Below, piece by piece: positions 16,605-25,135 of a DNA stretch of 64,000 nt (positions are counted from its first letter, which is position 1; each line of letters begins with the position of its first letter). A program made the position numbers and the translations under genes. Under the pieces are notes generated by a model, which had not been told where the DNA came from, made no database searches, and saw only the letters and a program-made list of their open reading frames with translations. The DNA is from Onthomorpha sp937906975 (GTDB lineage: Bacteria; Bacteroidota; Bacteroidia; Bacteroidales; P3), in NCBI GenBank assembly GCA_045614605.1, contig JAZLDH010000009.1:134310-198309 (forward strand), in the 5' to 3' direction.

Positions 16605-17855
16605 ATGAAGAAAAATAATTACATGTTTAGCCTTTCAGTCATAGGCTTGTTATATTTCGTATTTGGATTTGTAACTTGGTTAAATAGTTTACTTATTCCT
16701 TTCTTAAAAACAGCTTGCGAACTTCCAGACTCACAAGCATATTGGGTAACTTTTGCATTTTACATTTCATATTTTGTAATGTCAATCCCTTCTTCATGGA
16801 TTTTAAAGAAGACAGGATTTGCAAAAGGTATGAGCCTTGGACTTCTTGTTATGGCAATCGGTTCAATTCTCTTTATTCCTGCTGCTCAAAGTAGAGATTA
16901 TATGATGTTTTTAGTTGGTCTTTTCATTCAAGGAACAGGACTTGCTTTGTTGCAAACCGCAGTTAATCCTTACGTTACTATACTTGGACCAATAGAATCT
17001 GCAGCAAAGAGAATGTCTATTATGGGATTATTCAACAAATGTGCAGGAATGATAGGCATTTTATTAATAAGTAGTGTTTTATTCTCAGGAATGGACGAAT
17101 TAACTTCTAAGATTGCTACTTTAACAGGCGAGGCAAAAAATGCTCAACTTGACCTTTTAGCAATGAGAATCAAGATGCCTTATATTGTTATCACAACTCT
17201 ATTATGTTTATTGGCCTTAATGGTTATGTTAGCAAAACTTCCAGAGGTTAAAAACGAAGACGAAGTTGAAGGAGAAAAGTCTCAAAAATCTATCTTTAAG
17301 ATTCCTTATCTTTGGTTAGGCGTTTTCACATTGTTTTTATATGTTGGAGTTGAAGTAATAGCGATAGACACATTAGGATTGTACGCTGAAACACAAGGAA
17401 TCTCAAAAACAATCGCTCCAATGCTTGGAACATTTAGCTTGATTGCACTTACAATAGGATATATCTTAGGAATATTCCTTGTACCTAAACGAATTGACCA
17501 ATCAAAAGCCCTTGCATTATCAGCAATATTAGGTTTTGTATTTGCAACCTTCGCTATAATGACTCAAGGTATGACATCTATTATATTTATTATATTATTA
17601 AGTTTTGCTCACGCTATGATGTGGCCTGCAATTTGGCCATTATCTATTGACAAACTCGGCTCTCACACTGCCTTGGCTTCAGCTTTATTGATTATGGCTA
17701 TCGCTGGTGGAGCAGTTTTACCGTTACTATACGGAGGATTGGTAGATTTATTAGATGGAGACAGACAATTACCTTACATAATGATGCTTCCTTGTTATGC
17801 AATGATATTCTATTTTGCTATTTGGGGACATAAAGTGGGTAAAAACAAAGAATAA
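16605..17855 (+). CDS. FucP/GluP-family sugar:proton symporter (MFS), first copy
   Basis: Twelve-helix major facilitator permease of the FucP branch, for fucose, glucose or galactose. The 416 residues show GFVTWLNSLLIPFLK near 23-37, the FucP signature position (compare WGFITSLNDILIPFLK in the second copy at 62456), and NPYVTILGP near 123-131. I place the start at 16605; the in-frame TTG at 16581 lies within the promoter box. clpX follows 9 nt downstream. Substrate is not identifiable from sequence. Confidence 0.88.
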   Translation: MKKNNYMFSLSVIGLLYFVFGFVTWLNSLLIPFLKTACELPDSQAYWVTFAFYISYFVMSIPSSWILKKTGFAKGMSLGLLVMAIGSILFIPAAQSRDYMMFLVGLFIQGTGLALLQTAVNPYVTILGPIESAAKRMSIMGLFNKCAGMIGILLISSVLFSGMDELTSKIATLTGEAKNAQLDLLAMRIKMPYIVITTLLCLLALMVMLAKLPEVKNEDEVEGEKSQKSIFKIPYLWLGVFTLFLYVGVEVIAIDTLGLYAETQGISKTIAPMLGTFSLIALTIGYILGIFLVPKRIDQSKALALSAILGFVFATFAIMTQGMTSIIFIILLSFAHAMMWPAIWPLSIDKLGSHTALASALLIMAIAGGAVLPLLYGGLVDLLDGDRQLPYIMMLPCYAMIFYFAIWGHKVGKNKE

Positions 17856-17864
17856 TTCTTAGAA

Positions 17865-19100
17865 ATGAAAGAAAAAAAATCTCAAATATACTGTATTTTT
17901 TGCGGAAGAAGCGAAGGACAAGTTCCTTTGATGATTAAATCTGAACTAGGCTTACAAGGAGTTTGTATAGACTGTGCTGACGCTTTAAATAACATAGCAA
18001 AAGAACAACAAAACAAAAGAAGCAAAAAAGAAGTTGAAGCATACAATATAAAAACTCCTTCTGAAATAAAAGCATATCTTGACCAATACGTAATAGGACA
18101 AGATGAAGCAAAACGTGTTCTTTCAGTTGCTGTTTACAATCACTATAAAAGATTGAAATATTACCATTCAAAAGATGTAAAAGACGAAGTTGAGATAGAA
18201 AAGTCTAACATCATAATGGTAGGACAAACAGGCACAGGAAAAACTCTTCTTGCTCGCACCATTGCACGTTTATTAGATGTTCCTTTTTGTATAGCAGATG
18301 CAACCGTTCTTACAGAGGCAGGATACGTTGGCGAAGATGTTGAAACAGTTCTAACACGTCTTTTGCAGGCAGCGGACTATGATGTTGAAAAAGCATGTAG
18401 AGGAATTGTCTTTATTGACGAAATAGATAAGATTGCAAGAAAAAGCGACAATCCTTCTATAACAAGAGATGTCAGTGGCGAAGGAGTACAACAAGCATTA
18501 CTTAAATTATTGGAAGGAACCATTGTAAACGTTCCACCACAAGGAGGAAGAAAACACCCTGAGCAAAAATACATTCAAGTAGATACTAAAAACATTTTAT
18601 TTATCGCCTCAGGAGCATTCAACGGCTTAGACAGAAAAATCGCACTTCGTCTAAACTCAAATACTATTGGCTATTCTGCATCAGAAAATCGTAAAAAAGT
18701 AGAAGAAAAAGACCTAATCAAATATGCAGAGCCACAAGATTTGAAAAGCTTTGGTTTGATTCCAGAATTGATAGGACGTTTTCCTGTACTTACTCACTTA
18801 GAAGCCTTAGACAAAGAGGCATTAAAACGAATCCTTACCGAACCTAAAAACTCTCTAATAAAGCAATACATAAAACTTTTGGAGATTGATGGTGTGAAAC
18901 TAAGTTTTAAAGACGATGCTTTAGATTATTTTGTAGAGATTGCAGAAAATCATAACCTTGGAGCAAGAGGATTGAGAGGAATCGTAGAGAGTGTAATGAC
19001 AGAATTAATGTTTGAGCTTCCTGGTAGCGACAAAAAAGAATTTGTTATCACAAAAAAATATGCTCAATCACAAATAGAAAAACATAAAGACAAGTTTTAG
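17865..19100 (+). CDS. clpX: ATP-dependent Clp protease ATP-binding subunit ClpX
   Basis: AAA+ unfoldase that feeds substrates into ClpP. The 411 residues contain the N-terminal zinc-binding domain with C10, C13, C34 and C37, Walker A GQTGTGKT (120-127), pore loop GYVG (153-156), Walker B IVFIDEID (181-188), and sensor-2 GARGLRG in the C-terminal domain. It has normal length. No clpP or tig is adjacent; instead it lies behind a sugar permease gene and 2 nt before a DUF4294 gene. Confidence 0.97.
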   Translation: MKEKKSQIYCIFCGRSEGQVPLMIKSELGLQGVCIDCADALNNIAKEQQNKRSKKEVEAYNIKTPSEIKAYLDQYVIGQDEAKRVLSVAVYNHYKRLKYYHSKDVKDEVEIEKSNIIMVGQTGTGKTLLARTIARLLDVPFCIADATVLTEAGYVGEDVETVLTRLLQAADYDVEKACRGIVFIDEIDKIARKSDNPSITRDVSGEGVQQALLKLLEGTIVNVPPQGGRKHPEQKYIQVDTKNILFIASGAFNGLDRKIALRLNSNTIGYSASENRKKVEEKDLIKYAEPQDLKSFGLIPELIGRFPVLTHLEALDKEALKRILTEPKNSLIKQYIKLLEIDGVKLSFKDDALDYFVEIAENHNLGARGLRGIVESVMTELMFELPGSDKKEFVITKKYAQSQIEKHKDKF

Positions 19101-19102
19101 AA

Positions 19103-19687
19103 ATGAAAAAAGCTTTAATAATCTTATTTCTCTTAGTTGGTTACCTTGCAAAATCACAAGTTAATGATGGGTATGTTGTTTTCGGAACAATTTATCAAGG
19201 AGATACAATTCCAATGGCCTATCTTAACACTGTTAAAGTAACAGGATATGTTTGTCCTCTTACAGAAGCAGAAAAGAAAAAATACAAAAAACTAATCAGA
19301 GACGTAAAAAAAGTCTATCCTTACGCAAAAGAAGCAGGACGTTTATTGGATAGTTACACCCTTGTTTTGAAATCGGCAAAAAACGATTCACAAAGAAAAA
19401 AAATAATGAAGCAAGCCGAAACTGACATTGAAAACAAATTTAGTCCAAAACTAAAAAAACTAAATAAATCACAAGGAAAAGTTTTATTAAAGCTTATCGA
19501 CAGAGAAACAGGCAGCGATTCCTACGCATTAGTTAAAGATTTAAGAGGTAGTTTTAGAGCTGCATTTTACCAAACCCTTGGAAAAATTTTCGGCTACGAC
19601 CTTCGCTCAAAATATGACCCTGTAAACAATTCCGAAGACCGTATGATTGAAAGAATTATCTTTGCAATAGAAACTAAAAAGATATAA
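19103..19687 (+). CDS. DUF4294-like exported protein
   Basis: Uncharacterised Bacteroidetes protein. The 194 residues have a short signal peptide (about 1-18, ending AKSQ), then a GDTIPMAYLNTVKV segment and a conserved basic region VKKVYPYAKEAGRLLDSY typical of DUF4294, followed by a Lys-rich part with KLIDRETGSDSYALVKDLRGSFRAAFYQTLG. No catalytic motif is apparent. It starts 2 nt after clpX and ends 4 nt before the NlpC/P60 gene, so the three genes look cotranscribed. Confidence 0.85.
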   Translation: MKKALIILFLLVGYLAKSQVNDGYVVFGTIYQGDTIPMAYLNTVKVTGYVCPLTEAEKKKYKKLIRDVKKVYPYAKEAGRLLDSYTLVLKSAKNDSQRKKIMKQAETDIENKFSPKLKKLNKSQGKVLLKLIDRETGSDSYALVKDLRGSFRAAFYQTLGKIFGYDLRSKYDPVNNSEDRMIERIIFAIETKKI

Positions 19688-19691
19688 ATCT

Positions 19692-20471
19692 ATGTATGGA
19701 CTATGTTTACTTTCTGTTGCCTCTTTAAAAGGCGAACCAAAAGAAGCCTCTGAACAAATCAGTCAATTGATTTTTGGCGACACTTTCACTATTTTAAAAG
19801 AAGAAGGCGAATGGGCATTTATAAAACTAACCTTTGACAACTATGAGGGTTGGATTAACAAAAAGCAATACATAGAAATATCTCAAGAAGAGCACTTTGT
19901 ACTTACAAAATCAAAGCCTTTATACACCAGTCTTCCATTAACAAAAATAAAAATTGAAAACCTCAAAACTACAAAATCACACATAATAAACGCACCAATA
20001 GGAAGCCGTTTATTATCCAAATCTTACAGAGTAAATTTCTATAAAATTGAAACTCTAAATGGCAATTTAATCTCTCCTTTCAAGTTTTCAAAACAAAATT
20101 TAGAAGAAATAACAAATCTTTTCGATAGAGTACCATATCTTTGGGGCGGAAAAAGCATTTTTGGCATAGATTGCTCTGGATTTTCTCAAACAATATTCAA
20201 ATTTTTCGGCATAAATCTTTTACGAGATGCCTCTATGCAAATCTCTCAAGGAGAAAAAATAGCAAATCTCTCGCAAGCCAAAGCAGGAGACTTAGCATTT
20301 TTCAGTTCAGAGAGCGGAAAAATCACTCATGTAGGCATTTTGCTTTCAAATTCTCAAATAGTACATGCCTCAGGCTTTGTCAGAACAGACAAAATAGATG
20401 AAAAAGGAATCATAAGAGAAGAAGACAAAACCTATTCTCATAGACTTTTCCAAATAAATCGCTATTTTTAG
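19692..20471 (+). CDS. NlpC/P60 (C40) cell-wall peptidase with N-terminal SH3 domains
   Basis: Predicted gamma-D-glutamyl-diaminopimelate endopeptidase cutting peptidoglycan stems. The 259 residues comprise bacterial SH3-like segments (about 1-120; EEGEWAFIKLTFDNYEGWI) and a C-terminal NlpC/P60 domain with catalytic Cys161 (DCSGFSQ) and His213 (THVGIL). HASG near 225 continues the active-site region. No signal peptide is evident at the N-terminus, as in the cytoplasmic recycling-type family members, so peptide recycling is as plausible as wall cleavage. Confidence 0.88.
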   Translation: MYGLCLLSVASLKGEPKEASEQISQLIFGDTFTILKEEGEWAFIKLTFDNYEGWINKKQYIEISQEEHFVLTKSKPLYTSLPLTKIKIENLKTTKSHIINAPIGSRLLSKSYRVNFYKIETLNGNLISPFKFSKQNLEEITNLFDRVPYLWGGKSIFGIDCSGFSQTIFKFFGINLLRDASMQISQGEKIANLSQAKAGDLAFFSSESGKITHVGILLSNSQIVHASGFVRTDKIDEKGIIREEDKTYSHRLFQINRYF

Positions 20472-20544
20472 AAATTTTTTATTCTACTCCTATACTTTTC
20501 TTCAATAGAAAGTAAATCAAGAAAATAGAATTACGAAAAAAAGT

Positions 20545-20612
20545 CTTTGTTTTTTTAATTTTTTTCTTTGATTTTTTTAATTTTTTCTTTGAAATATTTT
20601 GAAAAAGCAAAG
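20545..20612. repeat. Phased four-box element, copy 3 (convergent gap)
   Basis: Boxes CTTTG at 20545, 20566 and 20587 and CAAAG at 20608, exactly 21 bp apart, preceded by AAAGT. The first two 16-bp spacers are almost identical T-runs interrupted by AA. TTCTTTG (20585-20591) can pair with CAAAGAA (20608-20614). The copy lies between the converging NlpC/P60 and gtrA genes. The rest of this 143-bp gap is featureless A/T-rich DNA. Confidence 0.85.
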
Positions 20613-20614
20613 AA

Positions 20615-21097
20615 TTATTTTTCTGATGTTTTGAATACAAAAATCTTATTCAAAAAGAAGGAAAGTATTGCGTTTGGTAAAAGGGTAATTGCTTGCCCTA
20701 TTACGTCTCCTACTTTGTTTTGATTGATAGGAAGTGTGTCTAAGAAATCTAATATCGGAAAAGAAAGTATGTATTCATAAATATTAGAAGAGTCCAATAG
20801 GTATAGTTCGCCTAAATTAAAGAGATACACCACTCCGTAAACCATAAAGAATTGCAAAATCAAGCGATTGCTTTTGTTTGAAAAGACAATATAACCTGTT
20901 GTTTTGTAATTGAAAAGTATTCCGAGGATATTAGCACACAAAAGGGCTATTGAATAGTGCATTCCAAACCAAATGAAAAGCACAAACATACCATAACCAA
21001 ACATTGTATTGATTACACCAACAAATAGAAAACGTATGAATTTGTTTTCTATCTTTTGTAACAATCTAATAGGATATAAAATTAGTTTATTAAGCAT
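20615..21097 (-). CDS. GtrA-like membrane protein
   Basis: Small four-helix membrane protein of the GtrA/DPMS3 family, thought to move or position polyprenyl-phosphate-linked sugars. The 160 residues include RFLFVGVINTMFGYGMFVLF near 23-42 and the C-terminal motif LPNAILSFFLNKIFVFK, both typical. It is a single-gene unit, transcribed divergently from surE, and no glycosyltransferase partner lies next to it. Its 3' end abuts the phased-box element. Confidence 0.88.
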   Translation of the reverse strand: MLNKLILYPIRLLQKIENKFIRFLFVGVINTMFGYGMFVLFIWFGMHYSIALLCANILGILFNYKTTGYIVFSNKSNRLILQFFMVYGVVYLFNLGELYLLDSSNIYEYILSFPILDFLDTLPINQNKVGDVIGQAITLLPNAILSFFLNKIFVFKTSEK

Positions 21098-21116
21098 TTC
21101 TCAAATTTTTCAACTG

Positions 21117-21124
21117 CAAAATTA
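21117..21124 (-). promoter_or_regulatory. -7 box of gtrA
   Basis: Minus strand reads TAATTTTG followed by CAG, 19 nt before the gtrA ATG at 21097. No good -33 box is seen at the right spacing. Confidence 0.5.
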
Positions 21125-21157
21125 GTAATAAATTCCCAAATTTCTCATTTCTTTTCG

Positions 21158-21165
21158 TATCTTTG
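21158..21165 (+). promoter_or_regulatory. -7 box of surE
   Basis: TATCTTTG followed by CC, 27 nt before the surE ATG. It faces away from the gtrA promoter, so the 95-bp gap is a simple divergent promoter region. Confidence 0.65.
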
Positions 21166-21192
21166 CCTTTTATATTACGATAATAATAAACT

Positions 21193-21963
21193 ATGGAAAA
21201 GAAACGCCCACTAATTTTCATAACTAACGATGATAGTTATTTTTCAAAAGGCATTAGTGTATTGATTCGTTTAATGAAGCAATTAGGAGACGTAATTGTT
21301 GTTGCACCAAAGGACGAGATGTCAGGCAAATCTCATTCAATTACTTCAAATGCACCTTTGAAATTAAAAACAATGGAAATTTCTCAGGGCTATGAAGGAT
21401 ATATATTAAACGGAACGCCTGTTGATTGTGTAAAAATAGCAATCAATAAAATACTTGCAAATAGGAAAATCGACCTTTTAGTTTCGGGAATCAATCACGG
21501 AAGCAACGCCTCTATAAATACGATTTATTCTGGCACAATGGCCGCAGTTTTTGAAGGCTGTGCAGAAAGCATTCCAAGTGTTGGATTCTCTATTGACACA
21601 GCAGACAAAGAAGCAGACTTTACAAACTGCGAAAATATCATAACAAAAATTTGTAAAAACGTGCTTGAAAACGGCTTAGAGCAAGGCGTATGTTTAAATG
21701 TCAATTTCCCTGTAGGAGAAATCAAAGGCACAAAAGTATGTCATCAAGCAAAAGCATATTGGGAAGAAGAATTTGTAGAATATAAAACGCCTCACGGAGA
21801 GCCATACTATTGGTTGAGCGGAACATATCATTGCCAAGACAATTCCCCTCAAGCAGATTATCTTGCAATGCAACAATCCTATGCAAGCATTGTGCCTATG
21901 CAGGTAGATTTCACTGCATATAAAGTAATGGAACAAATAAAAAACAGATTTGAACAATGTTAA
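21193..21963 (+). CDS. surE: 5'-nucleotidase SurE
   Basis: Metal-dependent phosphatase acting on nucleoside monophosphates and short polyphosphate; cytoplasmic. The 256 residues show the catalytic metal ligands D13 and D14 (TNDDSYFSKG), S44 (DEMSGKSHSIT) and N101 (SGINHGSN), plus YSGTMAAVFEGC. In many relatives the first motif is TNDDG; here the glycine is Ser15. The gene overlaps the following small membrane-protein gene by 7 nt; lpxB follows. Confidence 0.95.
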   Translation: MEKKRPLIFITNDDSYFSKGISVLIRLMKQLGDVIVVAPKDEMSGKSHSITSNAPLKLKTMEISQGYEGYILNGTPVDCVKIAINKILANRKIDLLVSGINHGSNASINTIYSGTMAAVFEGCAESIPSVGFSIDTADKEADFTNCENIITKICKNVLENGLEQGVCLNVNFPVGEIKGTKVCHQAKAYWEEEFVEYKTPHGEPYYWLSGTYHCQDNSPQADYLAMQQSYASIVPMQVDFTAYKVMEQIKNRFEQC

Positions 21964-22241
21964 AAAAAGATAATTTTTGGGTTGGCTTATCTCTTGCCGT
22001 AATTCTCTGCATAGTTTCAATGGGAGCAATTTATCTTTGCTTGCATCTGCTTAATTGTTCTATAAATGACAATGCAAAATTATTCTTATTTGCTTTTGTT
22101 CCCGATATATTACTACTTCGTTACTATGCTAAAAAACAATATTCAAAAGCAACAAAAGGCTTAATCTTAATTTTAGTTTTCGGGTTCTGCCTTTTGCTAT
22201 ATTTTTTGAACTTTATTGGTGGTCTTAATTTTAGTTCTTAA
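21957..22241 (+). CDS. Small membrane protein between surE and lpxB
   Basis: Function unknown. The 94 residues contain three hydrophobic helices (about 9-31, 41-52 and 67-88) and little else. It overlaps surE by 7 nt and ends 12 nt before lpxB, so translation is likely coupled within this operon. The tight placement makes it a real gene rather than a chance reading. Confidence 0.78.
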   Translation: MLKKDNFWVGLSLAVILCIVSMGAIYLCLHLLNCSINDNAKLFLFAFVPDILLLRYYAKKQYSKATKGLILILVFGFCLLLYFLNFIGGLNFSS

Positions 22242-22253
22242 TTTTGTAGCTTT

Positions 22254-23387
22254 ATGAAATATTATATAATAGCAGGAGAACATTCAGGAGACTTACATGC
22301 CTCTTACCTAATGAAAGAAATAAAACTTCGAGATAAAGAAGCAGAATTTCGTTTTTGGGGAGGAGATAGAATGATTGCGCAAGCTAATGAATCAAGCCTT
22401 GTAAAACACATAAAAGAACTTGCAATTATGGGTTTTATTGAGGTTGTAATGAATTTAAAAACAGTACTTGGCAATCTATCTTTATGCAAAAAGGACCTGC
22501 TTACATGGAAACCCGATGCACTTATTTTAGTTGATTATCCAGGTTTTAATCTACGAATTGCAAAATTCGCACATAAAAACGGAATTAAAAGCTATTATTA
22601 TATCTCTCCGCAAGTTTGGGCTTGGAAAAAAGGAAGAATAAAAACAATGAAAAGAATCCTTGAAAAATTATATGTGATTCTTCCTTTTGAAAAAGAGTTT
22701 TACGCTAAGCATTCTATGGAAGTTGAGTATAAAGGCAATCCTTTGTTAGACGAAATACACGATTACTCTTTGAATGCTGACAAACAAGCCTTTTTAGACA
22801 AGTATGATTTAGGTAAAAAGCCTATTATTGCACTTTTACCTGGCTCTCGCACTCAGGAGATAAAGAAAATGCTTCCCATTCAATTATCTTTAGTGGATAA
22901 GTACCCAGAATTTGATTTCATCATAGCAGGAGTAAATACTCATAGCGAGAATTTTTATAAAAACTTCATAGGTGAGAAAAACAATGTAAGACTTATCTAC
23001 AACCAAACTTACTCTATTTTAAACAATGCACACGCTGCGGTCGTTACCTCAGGGACTGCTACTTTGGAAACAGCTCTTTTCAATGTTCCAGAAGTGGTTT
23101 GTTACAAGGCAAACGCTCTTTCATTTCTTGCTGCTAAGTATTTAGTAAAAATAGAATACATTTCTCTTGTCAATATCATTCTAAAAGAAAAAGCAGTCGT
23201 AGAATTATTGCAAGATAATTGGAAAGAGGTTTGTTTAGAAAAAGAGTTTAAGAAAATATGTTTCGACGAAAATTATCGCGAACAAATGCAATATTTATTT
23301 AATAAATTGAAAAATTTATTAGGTGATAGTGGCGCTTCTGCCTCTATTGCACAATCAATAATAGAGCACGTAAACAAACAGAAATGA
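22254..23387 (+). CDS. lpxB: Lipid-A-disaccharide synthase
   Basis: GT19 enzyme that joins lipid X and UDP-2,3-diacylglucosamine into the lipid A disaccharide. The 377 residues start YYIIAGEHSGDLHASYLM (family AGExSGD motif), and include ILVDYPGFNLRIAKFAHKNG, YYISPQVWAWKKGRIKTM and LLPGSRTQEIKKMLP. It overlaps the following SpoIID-like gene by 4 nt (ATGA). Confidence 0.96.
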   Translation: MKYYIIAGEHSGDLHASYLMKEIKLRDKEAEFRFWGGDRMIAQANESSLVKHIKELAIMGFIEVVMNLKTVLGNLSLCKKDLLTWKPDALILVDYPGFNLRIAKFAHKNGIKSYYYISPQVWAWKKGRIKTMKRILEKLYVILPFEKEFYAKHSMEVEYKGNPLLDEIHDYSLNADKQAFLDKYDLGKKPIIALLPGSRTQEIKKMLPIQLSLVDKYPEFDFIIAGVNTHSENFYKNFIGEKNNVRLIYNQTYSILNNAHAAVVTSGTATLETALFNVPEVVCYKANALSFLAAKYLVKIEYISLVNIILKEKAVVELLQDNWKEVCLEKEFKKICFDENYREQMQYLFNKLKNLLGDSGASASIAQSIIEHVNKQK

Positions 23388-24523
23388 AGAAGATATTTTT
23401 AATCCTAACCTTAATATTTGTTTTTAGTTTCAATGCTTTCTCTCAAGCAAGTAGTATTGAAAATGTAAGAATACGCATATTCAGCGACAAAAACGTTGAA
23501 GAAGTTTTGTTTATCCCTTCTTTTGGAAATTATTACTTAGAAACCGACAAGGGAGATAAGATAAAATTAAACAAAACCGCTAAGGTAAAAATCACAGATT
23601 TAGACGGACAAATTGAAATCAAGATAAACGACAGCGTTTATCAAAAAGCAAAAAAAATAAACCTAAGTTCAACAGGATTAAAATCGTTTTTTCAAATAAA
23701 GCCTCTTAAACCTCAAATTGCAGAACGTAGATATGAAGATGGTTTAGAGATTAGTAGTAAGAATAAATCTTTATTTATCATCAATGTTGTAAAGACAGAC
23801 AACTATATTGCAGGAGTTGTACAAAGCGAAACTTGGGGAGCAACTACAAATGTTGATTTTTTCAAGATTCAAGCAATATGTTGTAGAAACTATTTGATGA
23901 ATAATTTAGAAAAACACGCCTCTGAGGGTTACAATCTTTGTGATGGAGTGCATTGTCAAGCATACAAAACACGAGCAAACAAAAAAGAAGTAACAGAAGG
24001 TGCATATAAAAGCAGAGGGGAAGTGATTGTTGATGCAGAAGGCAAGATAATAGAAACTCTTTTCCATTCAAACTCTGGTGGAATCACTGCAAATGCAAAA
24101 GATGTATGGGGGAAAGAAGTACCGTACTTAGTTAGCATTGAGGATAGCTTTTCTGTAGGAGGTAAAAACTATCAATGGGAAAAATATATCAAACTAAAAG
24201 ATTGGACAAACTATTTTAAACACAAAGGACTCAATGTAAAGGATAAAGAAATTGAAGATGTCTTGCTTAATTTCTCGCAAAAAGAAGGCAGAAAAACAGA
24301 TATAATGGGTATTCCTCTTACTACAATAAGAAAAGACTTTAACCTAAAATCAACTTACTTTAGTGTTCAAATATGGGCCAATGAAGTAAAACTCACAGGC
24401 AAAGGTTATGGACACGGTGTTGGTATGAGTCAAGAAGGAGCCATTAGAATGTGTGAGGAAGGTTATGAATATTGGGAAGTTATTGAACATTATTTCAAAG
24501 GAGTAAAAGTAATAAAACAATAA
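23384..24523 (+). CDS. SpoIID/LytB-domain protein
   Basis: Exported protein of the SpoIID family; sporulation SpoIID is a lytic transglycosylase that removes stem-free glycans. The 379 residues have a signal peptide (about 1-20, ending AFSQ), a beta-rich N-terminal part, and the SpoIID domain with YIAGVVQSETWG, FHSNSGGITANAKDVWG and the C-terminal GYGHGVGMSQEGA. Bacteroidetes do not sporulate, so a peptidoglycan-remodelling role is inferred. It is translationally coupled to lpxB and followed after 18 nt by a thioredoxin-like gene. Confidence 0.9.
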   Translation: MKKIFLILTLIFVFSFNAFSQASSIENVRIRIFSDKNVEEVLFIPSFGNYYLETDKGDKIKLNKTAKVKITDLDGQIEIKINDSVYQKAKKINLSSTGLKSFFQIKPLKPQIAERRYEDGLEISSKNKSLFIINVVKTDNYIAGVVQSETWGATTNVDFFKIQAICCRNYLMNNLEKHASEGYNLCDGVHCQAYKTRANKKEVTEGAYKSRGEVIVDAEGKIIETLFHSNSGGITANAKDVWGKEVPYLVSIEDSFSVGGKNYQWEKYIKLKDWTNYFKHKGLNVKDKEIEDVLLNFSQKEGRKTDIMGIPLTTIRKDFNLKSTYFSVQIWANEVKLTGKGYGHGVGMSQEGAIRMCEEGYEYWEVIEHYFKGVKVIKQ

Positions 24524-24541
24524 TAAAAAAAAGAAAAGACT

Positions 24542-25123
24542 ATGAACAGTAAAAAAATTATTTTTAGCGTATTATTCTTGACAATTGGCTTATTTGGCAT
24601 TTCACAAGAAAAGATAAATTGGATAAAAATCAACAAAGTAGAAAAGGAAATGTCGAAAAAAGAAAATGCTGACAAGAAATATTTTATTGATTGCTACACT
24701 GACTGGTGTGGTTGGTGCAAAAAAATGGACAGTGACACATTTTCTGATACCTTAATTGCAAAATTGATGAATCATTACTTTGTTGCCTCAAAATTTGACG
24801 CAGAACAAAGCGAAGATGTTACCATAAAAGATAAGACTTATCAAAATCCAGGTTATAACCCTAATGCAAAAAGAAAAACTGCTCATCAATTAGCCTTGTA
24901 TTTACTTAACAATCGTCTTTCTTTCCCTTCTTTCTCAATCTTAGACAAAGACTTCAATGTAATAACTGTTGTTCCAGGTTACTATCCTGCTGCTGAATTT
25001 GAAAAAGTTATTGTTTATATTGGAGAAAACTATATAAAGGATATTCCATTTGAAACTTTCTCAAAAGAATATCAAGAAAAATATAGAGAAGACGCATTGA
25101 AAAAAGTATATTCTGAAAAATAA
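24542..25123 (+). CDS. Exported thioredoxin-fold protein
   Basis: The 193 residues show a signal peptide (about 1-21) and a thioredoxin-like domain with the redox motif W55-C56-G57-W58-C59 and the following KKMDSDTFSD. The later segment SFPSFSILDKDFNV holds the cis-proline region. A long insertion around residues 95-110 contains many Asn/Lys. Likely a periplasmic disulfide reductase or thiol-exchange protein. It is placed between the SpoIID-like gene and the cysteine desulfidase-like gene, 12 nt from the latter. Confidence 0.87.
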   Translation: MNSKKIIFSVLFLTIGLFGISQEKINWIKINKVEKEMSKKENADKKYFIDCYTDWCGWCKKMDSDTFSDTLIAKLMNHYFVASKFDAEQSEDVTIKDKTYQNPGYNPNAKRKTAHQLALYLLNNRLSFPSFSILDKDFNVITVVPGYYPAAEFEKVIVYIGENYIKDIPFETFSKEYQEKYREDALKKVYSEK

Positions 25124-25135
25124 ACTTTTAAACTT